In this document: positions 1-13,309 of the stretch, in pieces
How the letters are laid out: each line of letters opens with the position of its first letter
Numbering within the stretch: the first letter of the stretch is position 1
Assembly: GCA_000469685.2 (NCBI GenBank)
Contig: LS997565.1
Span: 41,689,166 to 41,753,165 of the forward strand
DNA from: Haemonchus contortus
Lineage: Eukaryota > Nematoda > Chromadorea > Rhabditida > Trichostrongylidae
Direction of reading: 5' to 3'
Length of the DNA stretch: 64,000 nucleotides
Translations under genes and position numbers: made by a program
Notes under the pieces: generated by a model
Seen by the model: only the letters and a program-made list of their open reading frames with translations
Database searches by the model: none
Told to the model about the DNA's origin: nothing

Positions 1-160
1 CTGAAAAAAAAAGTTTTTAGATAGAACCTTACTTCAAAAATTTTTCAAGGTTATCGCTATATTTTGCGGAGCTTTTAGACCGCATGATAGCAATTATTGA
101 TTTTACGCGTGAGCAGAATATGATCATAAGATTTGGTAGTAAAGTGGAGACATTAGTCAC

Positions 161-3100
161 CTTAAATCTTCCATACGATGAAGGGTCATCAAAAGTGGGT
201 GGTCGTTCAATGAAGAATAGCACATTAAAGAACTCTGGCCAAACCTGAAAACAATATCGATTGAAGTCCCATGGAACAAAGCGAATCAATTAAATCAATA
301 GACCTACAACATCGCTCATAAAGTGTACACCTTTAGCGCTGGGCGAATCGGCAGGAAGTAGTTCTCGATAGTCGATATTCGAATGCACCTTGAAAGGTCA
401 TATAAGTCACGCTCATTTATTGATTTTACGCGTGTTGTCTCCAAAACCAATCAATAAAGCGCAGGAGTTCGAAAAGTATTACTGACCTTAGTAGATCCAA
501 TATATGTCGGTAGAGCGAGACATAGACAAAACAATGATGCTCCAAATATTTTTAACCATGCTGAACTCGAGACGCAGCGAGCATATCGGCCTAAATAGAA
601 TGCTGGGTAAGATATCGATGGCTAACACTTGCAAACTTGAAGTGGGAAATCGATTTCAGGCAAAATAACGAAGTGTATAGGCGTGGTTTTGAGTGGGCGT
701 GGCCCATCATGACGTCGTGAATTATGCTTCCTTAGTATAGAAAAACCTATCTGGGAACATCATTCCTTATTAAGGTCAAATTCGGCGATAAACAACTTGA
801 CTGAAATCGAACACGGGAAATTATACCTAACACGTCATTGAAGCCTTGCTGCCGAAGTGTTTTTGTGGACCTGGAAGCCTCTTGGCTCAGCGGAGAATGC
901 GTATCTATCGGAGAACACCAGGTGATCACCGTCGAAAGGAAGAAAATCTGAAACCAAAGGTTTCCTGAGTAACCACTGGTCTACCTCCATAGCTATGAAC
1001 TAGGAAGATGGATCGGAACTCACTTGATATACATATATTAAAAGTATGGTAATGCCCAGATAGACGGATAGTCCAGCAAATTCTTCGATAGGGAACAGAC
1101 TGCCTGCCAGGAGTCCAATAGCTGTAGACGAAACGATCGTCAACGATGGGAACGTAGACGAAAATACCTGGAGATGAATAACTGTTACAGCACCTCTGCC
1201 AGATATGTAAATGGTCTTCATCTGATTGAATTTGAACCTTTTTCGAGATTCATAAGCACATGGTTATGAAGAACACACTTCGAAATATGTGAAATGCTCA
1301 TAATTTCCCAAACCTCAAAACCTGAACCTAATGTCACATAAGTGGACACCTCTGTACCTGCAGATTTGGAGAAGAAATAAATTTACCAGCCGTAAGCTGT
1401 CAGTTGAGTAGTAGTTGTAGTTAGTTATCAATCATAATAGCTAAGCTTTTGAACGCTAACACAAGGTTACGCGAGGGCCAATTAATAATCGAAGGCGGCG
1501 CAACGCGACTGCTCGCGTCTATTCGTGGGATTCCCATGATTTTCTTGCCAGCGTCTACGAGAGATCAACATGATGGCGGCTAACAGGTACCGTAGTTAAA
1601 AATAAGATATAAGAACGATTTCATTTCAAACTAACCTTCGCCATGTGGTCCTTGACACTTCCACTTTTATGTTTACTCACCCAGCAGTTGTAGAGGATCA
1701 GAGCACCATCAATACCTAGATCGAACCGTCCAATAACATAATGATCAAGCTTCATCTCTTGTTAGCTATACCCTATCCCAATTAGTTGAAGCGAAACATA
1801 CCTATAGCATAGGCCAACGTCGGTGCGACGACAGTGAGTGTATTCGCGTGTAGTCCAAGCAATGTACACAGAGCCATGGCGCTGATCAAAGCCATCAATG
1901 GTAGGATGTTAACAGCCAACGTAAGAAATGCAACCCTGAAGTTGTCCGAATCAGGTGATTCGAATTGTGTCAAGAAAGGGAAATAATTAGGAGACATGAG
2001 AATTGTAGGCTCATTATTACTGCATGCAAAGCGACATCAGGCGACACTAGGCGACAGGGAGCGACAAGAAGCGAGAGCGATAGTCTATAGGATGGTATCG
2101 AAGATCTCCGGAACCAAGTATCATGAACATCGGACGTAAACGTAACCCTCCTTTCCCAGCTCACGCTTCAAAAGATAGGAGGACTAGGGTTAGCAGGTGG
2201 GTATGGTAACGTTGATGCCGAGGAAGAGATACAATGTGAACAGCACAAATGGAATAACAGCGAGTAATAACTTCTAAAACAGATGGGAATTATAGACACT
2301 GAGGGCACACAAAGGTCCACGGTGATGAACAGGGGCCAATGGCGACAACAAGCGAAATTAGGCTACAGTAAGCGACAGGTAGAGACACACAGCGCGATTC
2401 TCAAAAGACTGGACAAAAGTAGTTTTTCTTCAAGAGGCTTTCAACTCACCTTTTACTATTGCGACCGTGGATTTTATTTAGAAGCACGAAAGAGAGTAGA
2501 GTAATAAATGCAGTAAGAACTACACCTGAAAGTCGTAGACGATAGAAGTAAGTAGCTGAGTAAGAAATCAACAATCTATCACAAACCTCCAAGCAACTTT
2601 GCAACAACGAACTTCATCCCTCGACCGATTTCCATTTCCATACCTCTGGCACTGTGCTGGGTAATGGTCGTCAGTTTTGTAGAGTTGGCATTATGTTCGG
2701 CTACCCAACTTAATCGATATGTATATTGATCGAATTCGATCGTTATCGAGTTCCCAGTTAACTTACTCTGCCACTTTTGCTTCGTATGTTCGTAGATCGT
2801 CAGCTGCTTGAGAGCCATTTATGAACGATAGGAAGTAAAGGGCCGATAGACGAGAACGGACCAAGTCATTACCCTGGGAGGAAGACCAACGATTTTTTTT
2901 TCAAAAATTAATTTTTATTCAAAGGACTTCAATTATTTCAGTTGCATCGGGACCTGTGCTCACCCTCATTTCTCTTAAAAAGAAATACTTTCCAATATTT
3001 GATTTATACATGAAAATAGACGTCTCCGGCCATTGCATACCAAACCAAGCCAGTGCCTGAATATCGATAACATAGATGTAGGTTGCGGTAATCTAATCGA

Positions 3101-5245
3101 TATATTGATTCATCTCAAACTTACGACAGTTTTGAATACTTGATCGTTGAGCTCACAAGTGTTTGCGCAGTAGTCCATGTAGGTGATATTACGATCTCCT
3201 TCTGTTCGTATAACAATATTCTTCTTGATATTCTGGAAATCGATAGTAATCAATAAGAGCGTTTTTGTCAACAGATCGACAACTATTTCTCTAGGTGAGT
3301 TGCAAATGATGATTTGATTTGTTCGGTCACCAGCAAAATCTTAAGTGAGGCCTTGCCCTCTATTCAATTGATGAATTATTGGGTTGTAACATAAGTTCGT
3401 AGAGTTTTGTGTTAGGGTCATTTTACAACGATTCGCTTTGTTTTTTGGAGAAGTGTATATATTCATTCGAAAAAGCTCTTTCTCCTCTATAAAATGGTTT
3501 TACTCGTTTTCTTGAGTAATCTAGTTCGACGTCTTTTTTCTGGCTCGGAATCGGAATATCCAGGAATAGAAAATCAGCATTTTCGACATCTGCGTTTCAT
3601 CGAGGTCAATAAGCGGCCGAAGCCGCTCGGGACATATGCAATGTGTACGAGGAAGGTGTCTTAGGTGTGTTTCTGGGTGGTCCCAGGAGAGACACCGAAG
3701 CCGAGAGTCAAGCAAGACCTTCACTCAAAATGGGTCATGATTTGCGTTTGGTGAGACTGGAAAGGCACGGTGCACTGGGAAATGCTCGAACGAAATGCTA
3801 CTGTCAACAAGGAGGTCTACATTGCCTAGCTAAACCGTATTAGTGTGGCTATTCGGCTGAAAAGACCCGATAGACAAGGTAAAGTCATCTTGCTCCACGA
3901 CAACGCCAGGCCCCATAATGCCCAAGTCGTCAAAACTGCACTCCAAAAGCTTGAATGAGAGGTTCTTCCGCATCCACCGTGCTTTCCGGATCTTGCACCT
4001 ATCGACTACCACCTTTCCGCTCTCTGTCAAACCGAATGAGGAGTGTTATCTTCGATGGCGAAGAGGTTCTTGAAAACTGGCTCAACAACTTCTTCGACAC
4101 CAGATCGGCCGATTTTTGGCGAAACGGCATCAACAATTTGGTCGAGAGATTGGAGGAGGTCGCAAACAGTAACAGGAGGATACAACATTGGTCAATTTAT
4201 TATTATAATTATTGATTTTTGTTAAAATAAATCTTTGTGAAAAAACTCTACGAACTTATGTTACAACCCAATAGTTGATGCATCAAGGGTTACGGTAGCT
4301 GTTACTTATATGAAATAATATTTTTACTGACCCATATATGAGAAACTTACCCTATAGAACACCTTGAACTCATCAAATTCATTTGACTCTATCATGGAAC
4401 CCTTTTCTTGGTCTCGAGGCTCAGCGAACAGTGCCATATACCATGGTTTGCCCTGAAAGTACAGAGTCCCATGTGAGTACAGAGTTATTGATTGATTGAA
4501 CTGATGAAAATCTTATTTTTCTTATAGAATTTATTCTCAATTACAATTTATTTACAGCAATTTGGAGGGTCCCATTTGACCAAGCCTTAGAAACGGGGGA
4601 TGACAATAATTCACTCAATGAACGGAAGGTCCCTATGGTCACTCTCCAATTCTCTTTACACTGAGGTGCACCTATTCGAAGGGCTAAACGATTTGTTGAT
4701 GGATTCTAGAAATAAACTTACTCGATTTCCAAAAAAGTCGACTTGGGTCTGGAGCTCACGTATAGAGGGTGCATCGGGGGTTGTGTAACCATTGTCGAAA
4801 CTGAGTCGAACTTTCGGACTGCAATGAGTTAGGTAAAGTATCTGACTGCTGGTGAAAAAATATTCTGTTTTCGAAATTCATATTAAACTTTTTGGCAATG
4901 ATTCTGATAAAAAACTGAGGGATCTATTTCAGGTAACCCTTTACTGCTTGTTAACAGATTTTTTTCTGTAAAATGAGGGAAGACTCTACGAATCATCTTC
5001 GATATTATTTCCTTATTTTTATTATCTAACTATTCTCGGACACTACATTGAACGTAATAAAAAGCGTTCCAAAAGTGCTAGGCATAAGTACGAATAAACT
5101 ATCTATCGAAGGGCATGTAAACTTACGGTAGTATCAGGAGGAGTACTGTAGATAATGCAAATACGACAAGGCTAGCGATAAAAAATGTAAGCGGCCGCGA
5201 GCCGATGATGGAACCCAGCCGACCGAACGTCTTCGAGAAGAGCAT
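161..5245 (-). CDS. Patched-related (PTR) sterol-sensing-domain protein, 3' end missing at window edge
   Basis: Fourteen minus-strand exons join in phase to 483 codons without a stop: 5127-5245, 4722-4818, 4351-4452, 3125-3232, 2767-2873, 2587-2708, 2450-2525, 1802-1935, 1636-1715, 1024-1167, 827-947, 487-560, 308-388, 161-244. The start ATG at 5245 opens a typical PTR amino end: short cytoplasmic stretch, first membrane helix (about residues 19-38), then an extracellular loop with GYTTPDAPS, a GKPWY strand and a paired-cysteine YMDYCANTC motif. Exons 7-11 encode the helices of a sterol-sensing domain, and exon 13 carries the LLPADSP motif that starts the second large loop. PTR proteins are RND-type membrane proteins of nematodes linked to moulting, cuticle and sterol or lipid handling. 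Odd: the usual GxxxDD of helix 4 reads AIGIDG (about residues 287-292), so the first Gly and second Asp are replaced. Intron 3 holds a mariner. The gene continues left of base 161. Family call is firm; exon edges are predictions. Confidence 0.86.
2025..2395. repeat. Short GCGACA-type simple repeat clusters
   Basis: Two clusters (about 2028-2075 and 2335-2390) carry repeated GCGACA or AGCGACA words at roughly 9-10 base spacing, in the same orientation. Both lie in the intron between exons 7 and 8 of the patched-related gene. This is probably a decayed minisatellite; no function is visible. Confidence 0.45.
3379..4271 (+). mobile_element. Internally deleted mariner (mauritiana/Mos1-like) in ptr intron 3
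   Basis: The ends are a perfect inverted repeat of 30 bases starting TTGGGTTGTAACATAAG (3379-3408 and 4242-4271), flanked by TA dinucleotides at 3377-3378 and 4272-4273, the mariner target duplication. The element is 893 bp, shorter than the usual 1.25-1.3 kb. Plus-strand remnants of the transposase C-terminal half are readable from about 3690 to 4200 in shifting frames. They include VILLHDNARPHNAQ (second catalytic Asp present), then a stop, then LPHPPCFPDLAPIDYH (third Asp). The HTH region and first Asp are not recognisable. It is non-autonomous and lies opposite in sense to the host gene. Confidence 0.9.
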
Positions 5246-8200
5246 TTCTCAAAAGACGAAAAATTAGACGGGCAAGTCTCAAAAAAAGTAGCTTCAGCAG
5301 AAAACACGATGGATAATTGGACGAAATCATGGAAGGCTCGGTTTTAATTATCCTGCTCTGGTTAACGCCATGCTTACGTCTCCCAACGAATACCAACTCA
5401 GAATTTGAAGCATTTTTCGGCCTAGGCTGCAACGATAGCGATAGTCATGCACCCTCATTACTAGGCAGTTTTCCCTTCTGAGCCATGGGGGATGCACATA
5501 TCCTTGGAAGGCCCAAGGTCATTAGAAATACAGCTATACAAAACCTGAGACTTAAAACAACGGAGGCTCCCTGGTGACACCGAAAAATTGTAACAAATGG
5601 TGACATAAACAGAAATTTTCGACGATTTTTGCTAAAGGTAAAAATGAGTCCTTCGAAAGCCAATGGTGCAATGTGGAACAGATATCTAAAGCTATCAAGG
5701 AATGTGTTCACCCCGAGATGGAAGTTGGACTAGGTGGAAATACTTTTTAGAATGGGAAACGCCTTGGCGAATCAAACGATGAACAAAAATTTCCTTAAAT
5801 TTTGTTCCGAAAATGATATGAGCGAAATGATAGTTTATATGACAGATATCGAACAGCGCTTTTCATTTTTCCCACCTTCAACAATAGGGTTGTTCGTATA
5901 AATAGAATAATCGATTTTTAAGGAAAAAAAGATTTAATTTCACTCTCGCATTCTGTAATAGAACTATTCGGGAGCGCACGGAATGGAGCTACCCCCTAGT
6001 ACTACCCAAATCCATACAGGGATGGAACCGATCCATCTACACCTGGAACGTAGCCAACAAGCTCGAAATCCACTGTGGATAATCCAGACTCATCTGAACT
6101 CAACGCAAGGAACCTTTTTGGGAGATCTTTTGGCTAATGACAATTGAACTTTCTTCTCTCATTAGGACTTTCTTCACTCATGCCCTGGCGGGGCCATATT
6201 TGCAAACTAGACTGATTTGAGAGTCAGGAGGCCCCAAACCTAGGTAAGCGGTTTTCTAAGGAATCATTCGGCAAGATATGACTAGGCAAGAGGCAAAGAA
6301 TCACGCTATTTGGCTCAGATGCGTCCTGGAAAAATGGCGCTACCAACCTCAGAAAAGGGACCTCAGGTATTCGAGTTATTTCAACAAGACTATACGTAAC
6401 TATTCAAAGGAAATATACAATTCTCAGGCACTGCTGCTGGATGTGCCTGGAGAGACTGCGGTTCCATTCGATAACACGGTTATCAGTAACGGAGTCTGGC
6501 ACGGCAACACCCCCACTTCGCTTCGAATTCATAACTATTGGTCATCTTTGCTCATCAGCGACCATCAAACTCAAAAAATTTGAAAAAGTCGTGGCTCTTT
6601 TCTAGTTCCGTTCCCACATACACGTTCCCACATACACGTTCCCACATCATTTCAGGATCAATTTCCTCAAAAGGAAGGAAAAGCCTCTTATTCAATTCAC
6701 TCCAATAGCATGATCATAAAAGAAATAGAGAATCAGTAAATAGTACCGCTGCCTAAGTTGAACTTGAACCCCTATCCTGGAAAAGTCCCTTTCTGCACAA
6801 TGAAGCTTTCAGACAGAATGAAAAGTCTATCTTTCCATCTGAGCAAATCAAAATCATAAACTGTCCTTTCGAATTTGGCCACGAATGCATCTAAATGCCA
6901 TCAGGCTTTTGAATGAAAGCCGGATGCGTGGCGCATTCCAGAAAATTGAAGGGCAAACGGGTGCATTTGAAGAATCTTATCGTGGAAATCATCGCGTAGA
7001 GAATGATTGCGGGGAAAATCAAGGAAACGGAAAATAACCTACTGGAAGGTCATAAAATAAATGTTTACAAAGATCATGAGGGTTTCTGTTGCGGCTTTTA
7101 CCTGAAAGCGGATGAAGCCTGTTCTGGTAAGTTTAGCTAGAAGGATCCCTTTCTTTTTCCTGAATGGGTTTCAGCTTTAAGAAATGATCAAGAACGAAAT
7201 GCCATTAAATTAGGATAGGAAATTGATGAATCACACGATATGTTTATATTATTCAATACAAAGATCTACGTCACTGTCATAACAACGGTGTCTCGAGAGG
7301 AATCAAATCGATATCAGCTTCTTTAAACAATCAATAAAACATCCTTTATGAGATGAAGCCTCGAGTCGCCTCCACATATGTACAGGTATGAAGGTGATAT
7401 ATGATGAAAGGCCCTTTTGGCAGGTCCTGAATGGAAAATGATCGGGTGCAGTTCAAGCATCCTGATCAACACAGGGCCAGCCGGCTGTCAGCTATCGCGA
7501 TAATGACTGTTTACTGATTGTCACGTCGGTCTTATCTACTATGTTAGCAACGAAAAAACCGCATTGTACTTCGGACCGGGCTCCCGGCCATTTTTTCGGA
7601 TGGCTGGGATGTCAATGAGGGACCATGGATCTGACGACATTTCTGAGTCATCCATCGAAGGACATCACCTTGAAGCTGTATGTTTTGAGTGGTTTCAGTG
7701 GAAGTTCATAAAGTTCAGAGCTCAAAAACAGTTCAGAGGAAGTGCTACTGAACTGATAACGGAAGAAAACATCAATAGTCACCAGTAGCTGCACATTAAA
7801 AGGGCAATTGTCGCATAGTTGTAAGCACGCAGTGGCCGATGTTGAGTCAAACGTGATTCTATCAATGATTCACACTGGCGAAATGATGAGCGTAAGTCAA
7901 AACTAACCAGGATCTATCAAATTTAGGTAGATGCAGGGATTAGCTCGACATTTGCGTAGGGTATGGCTAGATTCCGTTCTGAAGAAGTTGCCGGGATCGA
8001 GCCGTATAGGCACAGGTAGGCACAGTCCTTCCTGGGAGGGAGGGGAGGGTAATATTGGTTTGGTCGCACACTACTTAGTAGAGGTTTGATTTGTGTATTA
8101 GAAACCGTAGGGGGGGGGGGTGGTATATGAAGGAGAACTCAATATGGAATCAAGGAAATAACCCTAATTCGAAAGGGTAAAGGATACTTCGTGGTAGTTG

Positions 8201-11115
8201 ACGATCTCACACTTCGGGAACGATCAGAATTCGTTGCAGAAATGCAGCCTAAATCAGAAATGATGTTCATGGTATTCGGCGTCATTCTTGTGATTAATCA
8301 GTATTCCAATCGTTATGATAGCTATGAATAGTTTCTCGCCTTGAAATATTTTCGAACGGAATCGAATGCAGGCTCGTTTCGATTGACTGTGTTTTCCATA
8401 CCCTGAGTTGTAAACAACTTATTCGCCTGATAGGAGATAACGGATGAGTTCTTCGGCACCTACACTTCTCTGAAAGATTCATCCCTGCTCAGTTCACCCA
8501 TGCTTTCCATTGCTTTAGTCTGGCAAACAGATGATCATCAGTGATGACCAGATCTTCTTATACCCACTGGCTTGCATTTAAGATCGGTACAGGCTTTGAA
8601 AAGTATGGAAAGATGATGGTCTGGGTAGAAGAAGTGGATGCCAACTGATGTGCAAATGAGGGACGATCCCAAACAAGCCTATCCACTTGAAGAAAAACTT
8701 TCACCGTTGAACCAGCTCACGATCTAATCACTCAACTATGCGTGTGATGGCATCAAATGTGCCTGCCTCCAACTCACAATTCCCGATTCTCCATTACCAA
8801 TTTTTGGGATAGCATAAAACGACTGATTACAACTCTTAAATGTCAACTTTCGCATTCGCAAGCCCAGTCATCATCGGCTTAAGTTACTCCATATCTGCTT
8901 AGTTAGTGAGCAGACCGTTATCGGACCATAATCCCACATCAATCAATGTGTTATCACGTAAAACTGAAGTACGTAGAATGGTCTTAGACCAGCTATCGGC
9001 ATTTGGAGTACACAATGTCTTCCATAGGGAGCAGGACCTTGTCCAAAGTTTACCAGTGGTACAAAATTTTACGCATTCAAAGATTTTCAGGGAAAATTTT
9101 GAAGAAAATTGAGCTATTTTGGACACCATCTCGAAATTTCTATTCATTCCTCTTTAAAAACAATAGCCTAGAAGCAAATATATAATCACCATCTTAATAG
9201 TTAGATTATAAGTGAAAATTTCATAAATCTCGCATAAATCACCAAAAACCCGCTGTTTAAAATCTTCAACTCTGTATGTAATAAATAAATAAACACTAAA
9301 TAAATAGATTCTATAACATTTTCCAAAAAACACTCTTCAATCAGCACTTTTCAATGCAGCAATGTGGAATTGGAACTTTACGAGGAGTCTTCCTTCGTTT
9401 TGGAAAAGTAGACCACTGAACCGGCATCAGTTCGAAGAATGCTGAAAAAAATGTTCTAATTATTCTCAAAAATGTTTTTTCTCTTCAAGTAGCCGGCCTA
9501 ATCACGGTACTTTATACTTACTGGTCAATGCTTCGCTTTTTGAAAAAAAAAACTGGAAAAAAATTGAAAAAGTCTGGAAACGCTGTCACGGAGAACTCGG
9601 GTCCATAAAGTGAAGGTGGGGTGATGTTTCAAATTCCAAATGATAGCATCACCTTACTTCTCTATGGTAAACAGTAATCGTCTTGTTCGTATGTGCTGGC
9701 ACAATTTAGCGTCATGGTTCGATGCATAGCCAGGGCATGAACACGAAGCCGTCCTGCAAGCCCGAGCCTCGACCATACCGGTGTCCTGATACCTAAATGA
9801 CCACTTGTGAAAGCATGGTGATAAGAATTTCATTCATGAAATAGTGAAGTGAAAAGAAACATGCAAAACAATCAGGACGAGTCAATACCTCAGGTGACTT
9901 ATCCGTTGTGATCACCTACGATTTCTTGATCCCCCCACACTTTCTCCCTACAAGGTCGAATCATGAATCCTCTCTCCTCAAGCGACCTTTCCGACGTAAG
10001 TACGTAGGTGATGAGTGAGGCTTTGAGACAGGCGATGTAAGAAGGTAGGTCTCAGCGCGACGATATCAAAAGATCAAGATGGAAAAACAGGCTGGATATG
10101 ATGTCATCAATATTTCACGCTCATATGCCGTCAAATAAAACTTTTAAGCCCTTTGAACGTTTCACTGCCCTTAATTTATGGTCAAAGGATCTCACTCAGG
10201 TGTAAAAGGTTACCGTATTGGACATTCCGTACTAAACTAAGCCATGAAGCACGTAATTAAATACAAACTAAATAATCAGAAGAGCCGCCCGTGACAGGAT
10301 GTTTCGAAGCTTACCCAGGCAACCCATACAACTTCCCTTCGCACCCCGTTCCCTGCGATTCTCCTTCTACGGAATCTATAGTAGCTCTTTACCCACCCCT
10401 ACCAAAAATTCCACTAGGTACGGTCGAGAATCCCTTAATGTTTAGAGGCTGGAGCCGTGACATCACAATTTGACTCTATTTTAATCCAGTTCATTAGAAT
10501 TCAGTGGTTCCTAATCCGAACGAAGGAACTTATACATTATTGTCGAGGCCGGGTTCCCTCACCGATCCGTGTGCGGCTGTTGAAAGACCGCTCCGAGACG
10601 TATGAATGTAGATAAGGATCTGTCGCGAAATCACATTACGGAATAATATTGCTTTTTCTCTGAGCCCTTTTCAATGTGAGATTGCCCAAATCGCTTCCGC
10701 GAGACAAAGAGCAATTAGGGAGCAACAAGTGCTGCCGTTGTTCCCCTCTACCTGACACATATGTTGTATAACACACTTAGTGGAGAGATTTCCTTAATGT
10801 TTTTCACGATTCTTTTCCCTGACTAAACTCGATCGCTCCCCGACATATTGCAACTCTTTTTCAAATTGATCCTGCCTGATCCGGACAAATGTTTCGATGC
10901 AGCATGACCTTTTGTACTAAAAGTAGCCTCAAGCCCCCAACGTTCCCAACGCTCGGTCTTCATTATTATATCCGTATACTTGTACAATACAATACTTTAC
11001 TTATGACTAATTTTCTTCCTATACCCATATTCGTTTAAAAAAAGTAGTTGCTGGAAGGGCTGCCAAATTGGGTGGCTTCCCAAAACTAGAGCGAAATTAT
11101 CTGATCAGAACTCAC
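5246..11115. other. Gene-poor stretch, no supported gene
   Basis: I found no exon chain or known domain here. Open frames of 60-100 codons occur on both strands (for example 6278-6583 plus, 8899-9147 minus) but show no family signature or convincing splice context. Minor items are a 14-base unit (GTTCCCACATACAC) repeated about three times near 6609-6645 and a run of about ten G at 8110. The part next to 5246 should hold the promoter and 5' leader of the patched-related gene; no motif stands out. Confidence 0.5.
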
Positions 11116-11284
11116 TTCCTCAAGACTTTACTCACACAGCTATGGGTTATACCAAGCTGTTTTGCAATGTGGATCTTCTTCATTCCGTTTTCGAATAATT
11201 GAACAATCTTTTGTCGATCGCACGTCAGCAGCGGTCTTCCAGAGATGTATGGACGACCATAGCGATTGCGCGATGGATACGGTA
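11116..11284 (-). CDS. Isolated exon encoding the N-terminal (PAI) half of a paired box
   Basis: A single 169-base exon is bounded by a TTTCAG acceptor (before 11284) and a GTGAGT donor (after 11116). It encodes a Pax-type paired-domain segment containing NRYGRPYISGRPL, DRQKIVQLF and ITHSCVSKVL, which cover the beta-hairpin and first helix-turn-helix (PAI) of paired DNA-binding domains. The second (RED) half and any homeodomain were not found within several kb on either side. It may be a small N-terminal-paired-only factor of the nematode npax type, part of a gene with very long introns, or a stranded exon. There is no internal stop or frameshift, which favours function. The domain call is strong; the gene structure is unknown. 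Confidence 0.75.
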
Positions 11285-13309
11285 CTGAAAAATGGTTACT
11301 GTACAGCTAAAATCTTTCCCTTTGAACCCAAAGAGTAGAACAGAGAAGCTGGTACAAGAGGTTAACTCAAGCTAAATAGTAAGTGCTGCAGGAAGAATGC
11401 TCATCTTCGGAAACTTGAGCTCTGATACCACACGAGATTGGGCTACGCCAAGAAAGGTAATGAAAAACTAGTATATGGAGCAAAATGCCCATCTTATCCT
11501 AGCGATTGGACAAAATTTCATTAGTTTCTTGAAATCATGCATATCTTTGGTTTTTTTTTCTTCGAATGAATAGGCAAAGTGACGTTCTTGGGGCTCTTAC
11601 TGCTTTCCGTGGACTCGTGAGTGGGCATAATGGAGACTACTCTTTGTAGTAGGTATTACCGTTCATGATCGATTGTGATTGAGAGCTAGACTCGACGATT
11701 GCATTTCTAGGGCTTATGGTCCGAGCAAATGATTCCAACATTGAAACGTTTCCAAATGAGCTAGCCTAAACAAATATCTCAGTTGCCCTCACTTTAGCTC
11801 TTACTAGGCTTCTTAGGAGCCTAATAACTAGTTTTCTTAAGAGTTGATTGGAGCTATGAAGCAGGAGGAGCAGAAATTTAAGAGAGCTGAATAATCTTGC
11901 AATGTGGAGCTTCTGAAGCCATAGTATGATAATTGATAATATTAAGCATATCAACCACGAAGTTTCGAGAGTTAATATCCAGGGAATATCAAGATCAGAG
12001 CCTAGTTTGCCCACTCCATAATTTTCTTCAGTATTAACGTCACCTAACAGCAGATTCGTTATGGCAAATCTTTGAATATTGCCCTCAAAGCATTGAAGAA
12101 CCAAACCTCAGCCTGCGACGTTCTAGCTTCAGGTTGCAGTTGTGAAGCGAACTCGTTGTCAAAATTGATATTAATTCGAGGAATGAAGAACTGAAATCAG
12201 CTCGGGGTTAGCCTCAGAAATAGTCATTTTATGGCTATCCAGTCTGTTTGTTGACAGACCCTGAAATGCCCTGTAATCCCTATAGGCCCTACTCGACGAG
12301 CCAAGTCTGCTTCTCATTCGAACGTATTCACAACCTAGAAAGTAGGACAAAGGTATGGGGCATTTTGAGACCGTTGGATGGAGTAGCATGGCTTACTCTG
12401 GTCCTAGCTAATTATCAGAGTGCTCACAAACAATTTTCGGAACAAATCAAGAAGACAAACGGACTTGCTGAAGATGTGCAGCAGCTGGATGCATCCTTCT
12501 TGACGTCGATGTCCTAGGCCGTTGGTCGTCATCAAATGGACTACGGTAGGTACCGCCTTGATCTTTTAACATCGTCGCCGCCGTCAGATACCAGTGGCCA
12601 TCGCGCGGCAAAAAACAGTCGCGTGCGGTTTTTCAGTCACATCACGCGCGGGAGATGCTATCCAAGCGTATCGGTTGAAATTAAAAGGTACTACAGATAA
12701 TACGGGACGAGACTCGCCAGTAGAAAAACCTAGCGCCACCGACATCACATGTTGGTGGTAGACACCGACGACGCCATCCGTTTTAACATACCGTCGAGGT
12801 TTGTTTAGGAACTTTATCGTGAAGATTTATAGCGATGCACTACCGTAGTCAGATGAAGATTTGAGAGCAGTTAATCGGAACGAGATCCAGTCAAGCGAAT
12901 TGAGATTTCCCCGGGAAAAACTTCTAATCGAGCATTCAACTTCGCTCCCAGACGTCTTTAATTCCACTGTATCCGTTGTTTTATTCGCTTGTGATCAGTT
13001 CTCTTTCAGAAAGCGAAAAACTTCGTGCTTTAGAAATTCCTACCCTACTCATTTGCTATGGACTGAGAACGGCCTTGAATAACATTTGATAACTTATACA
13101 GTACTGAGTAATAATATTTGACATAGCTGTATCTACAGCAGTAAGCTATGGCCCATGGTCCCCATCAGAGATTGCTTATGTAAAAGCAATTGTAGTATTT
13201 TGGAAACACCTCTACAGGTTGCTGGAGCACTCTTGGTCTGGGTAGTCCGGCTCTGAGTAGGTAGTCATGTGATCTGAGCATAAGCCCTGCCAGGGGCCAT
13301 CCGAGGGGA
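11285..13309. other. No supported gene; possible foldback repeat near 12565-12830
   Basis: A GC-rich segment at about 12565-12830 has imperfect inverted arms (left part with CGTCGCCGCCGTCAGATACC, right part with a diverged reverse complement). It resembles the foldback repeats in the receptor introns but is older. A plus-strand open frame at 12248-12517 includes a hydrophobic WLTLVLANYQ stretch. A minus-strand frame near 12060-12160 ends in a VWFFN-like word. Neither can be tied to a gene. Confidence 0.35.

Noticed and set aside
2205..2290. Hydrophobic minus-strand segment (KLLLAVIPFVLFTLYLFLG) after a TTTTAG acceptor, as an extra ptr exon
   Set aside because: It does not fit the phase between exons 7 and 8, while direct joining of those two gives the expected helix order.
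2579..2818. 79-codon minus-strand frame starting at 2818 as one ptr exon
   Set aside because: A better solution splits it into two exons (2767-2873 in another frame, and 2587-2708) with a GTAAGT donor and consistent phases.
8105..8122. Homopolymer G run (and C runs near 41161 and 55640)
   Set aside because: Simple homopolymers, common in nematode DNA; noted but without further meaning.
12060..12165. Homeodomain-like words (FDNEF, EVWFFN) on the minus strand near the paired-box exon
   Set aside because: The spacing between the motifs is about half that of a homeodomain and the position is upstream, not downstream, of the paired exon.
12330..12420. Possible ionotropic-glutamate-receptor-like helix (WGILRPLDGVAWLTLVL)
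   Set aside because: Single short stretch without the pore or second helix and without clear splice partners.
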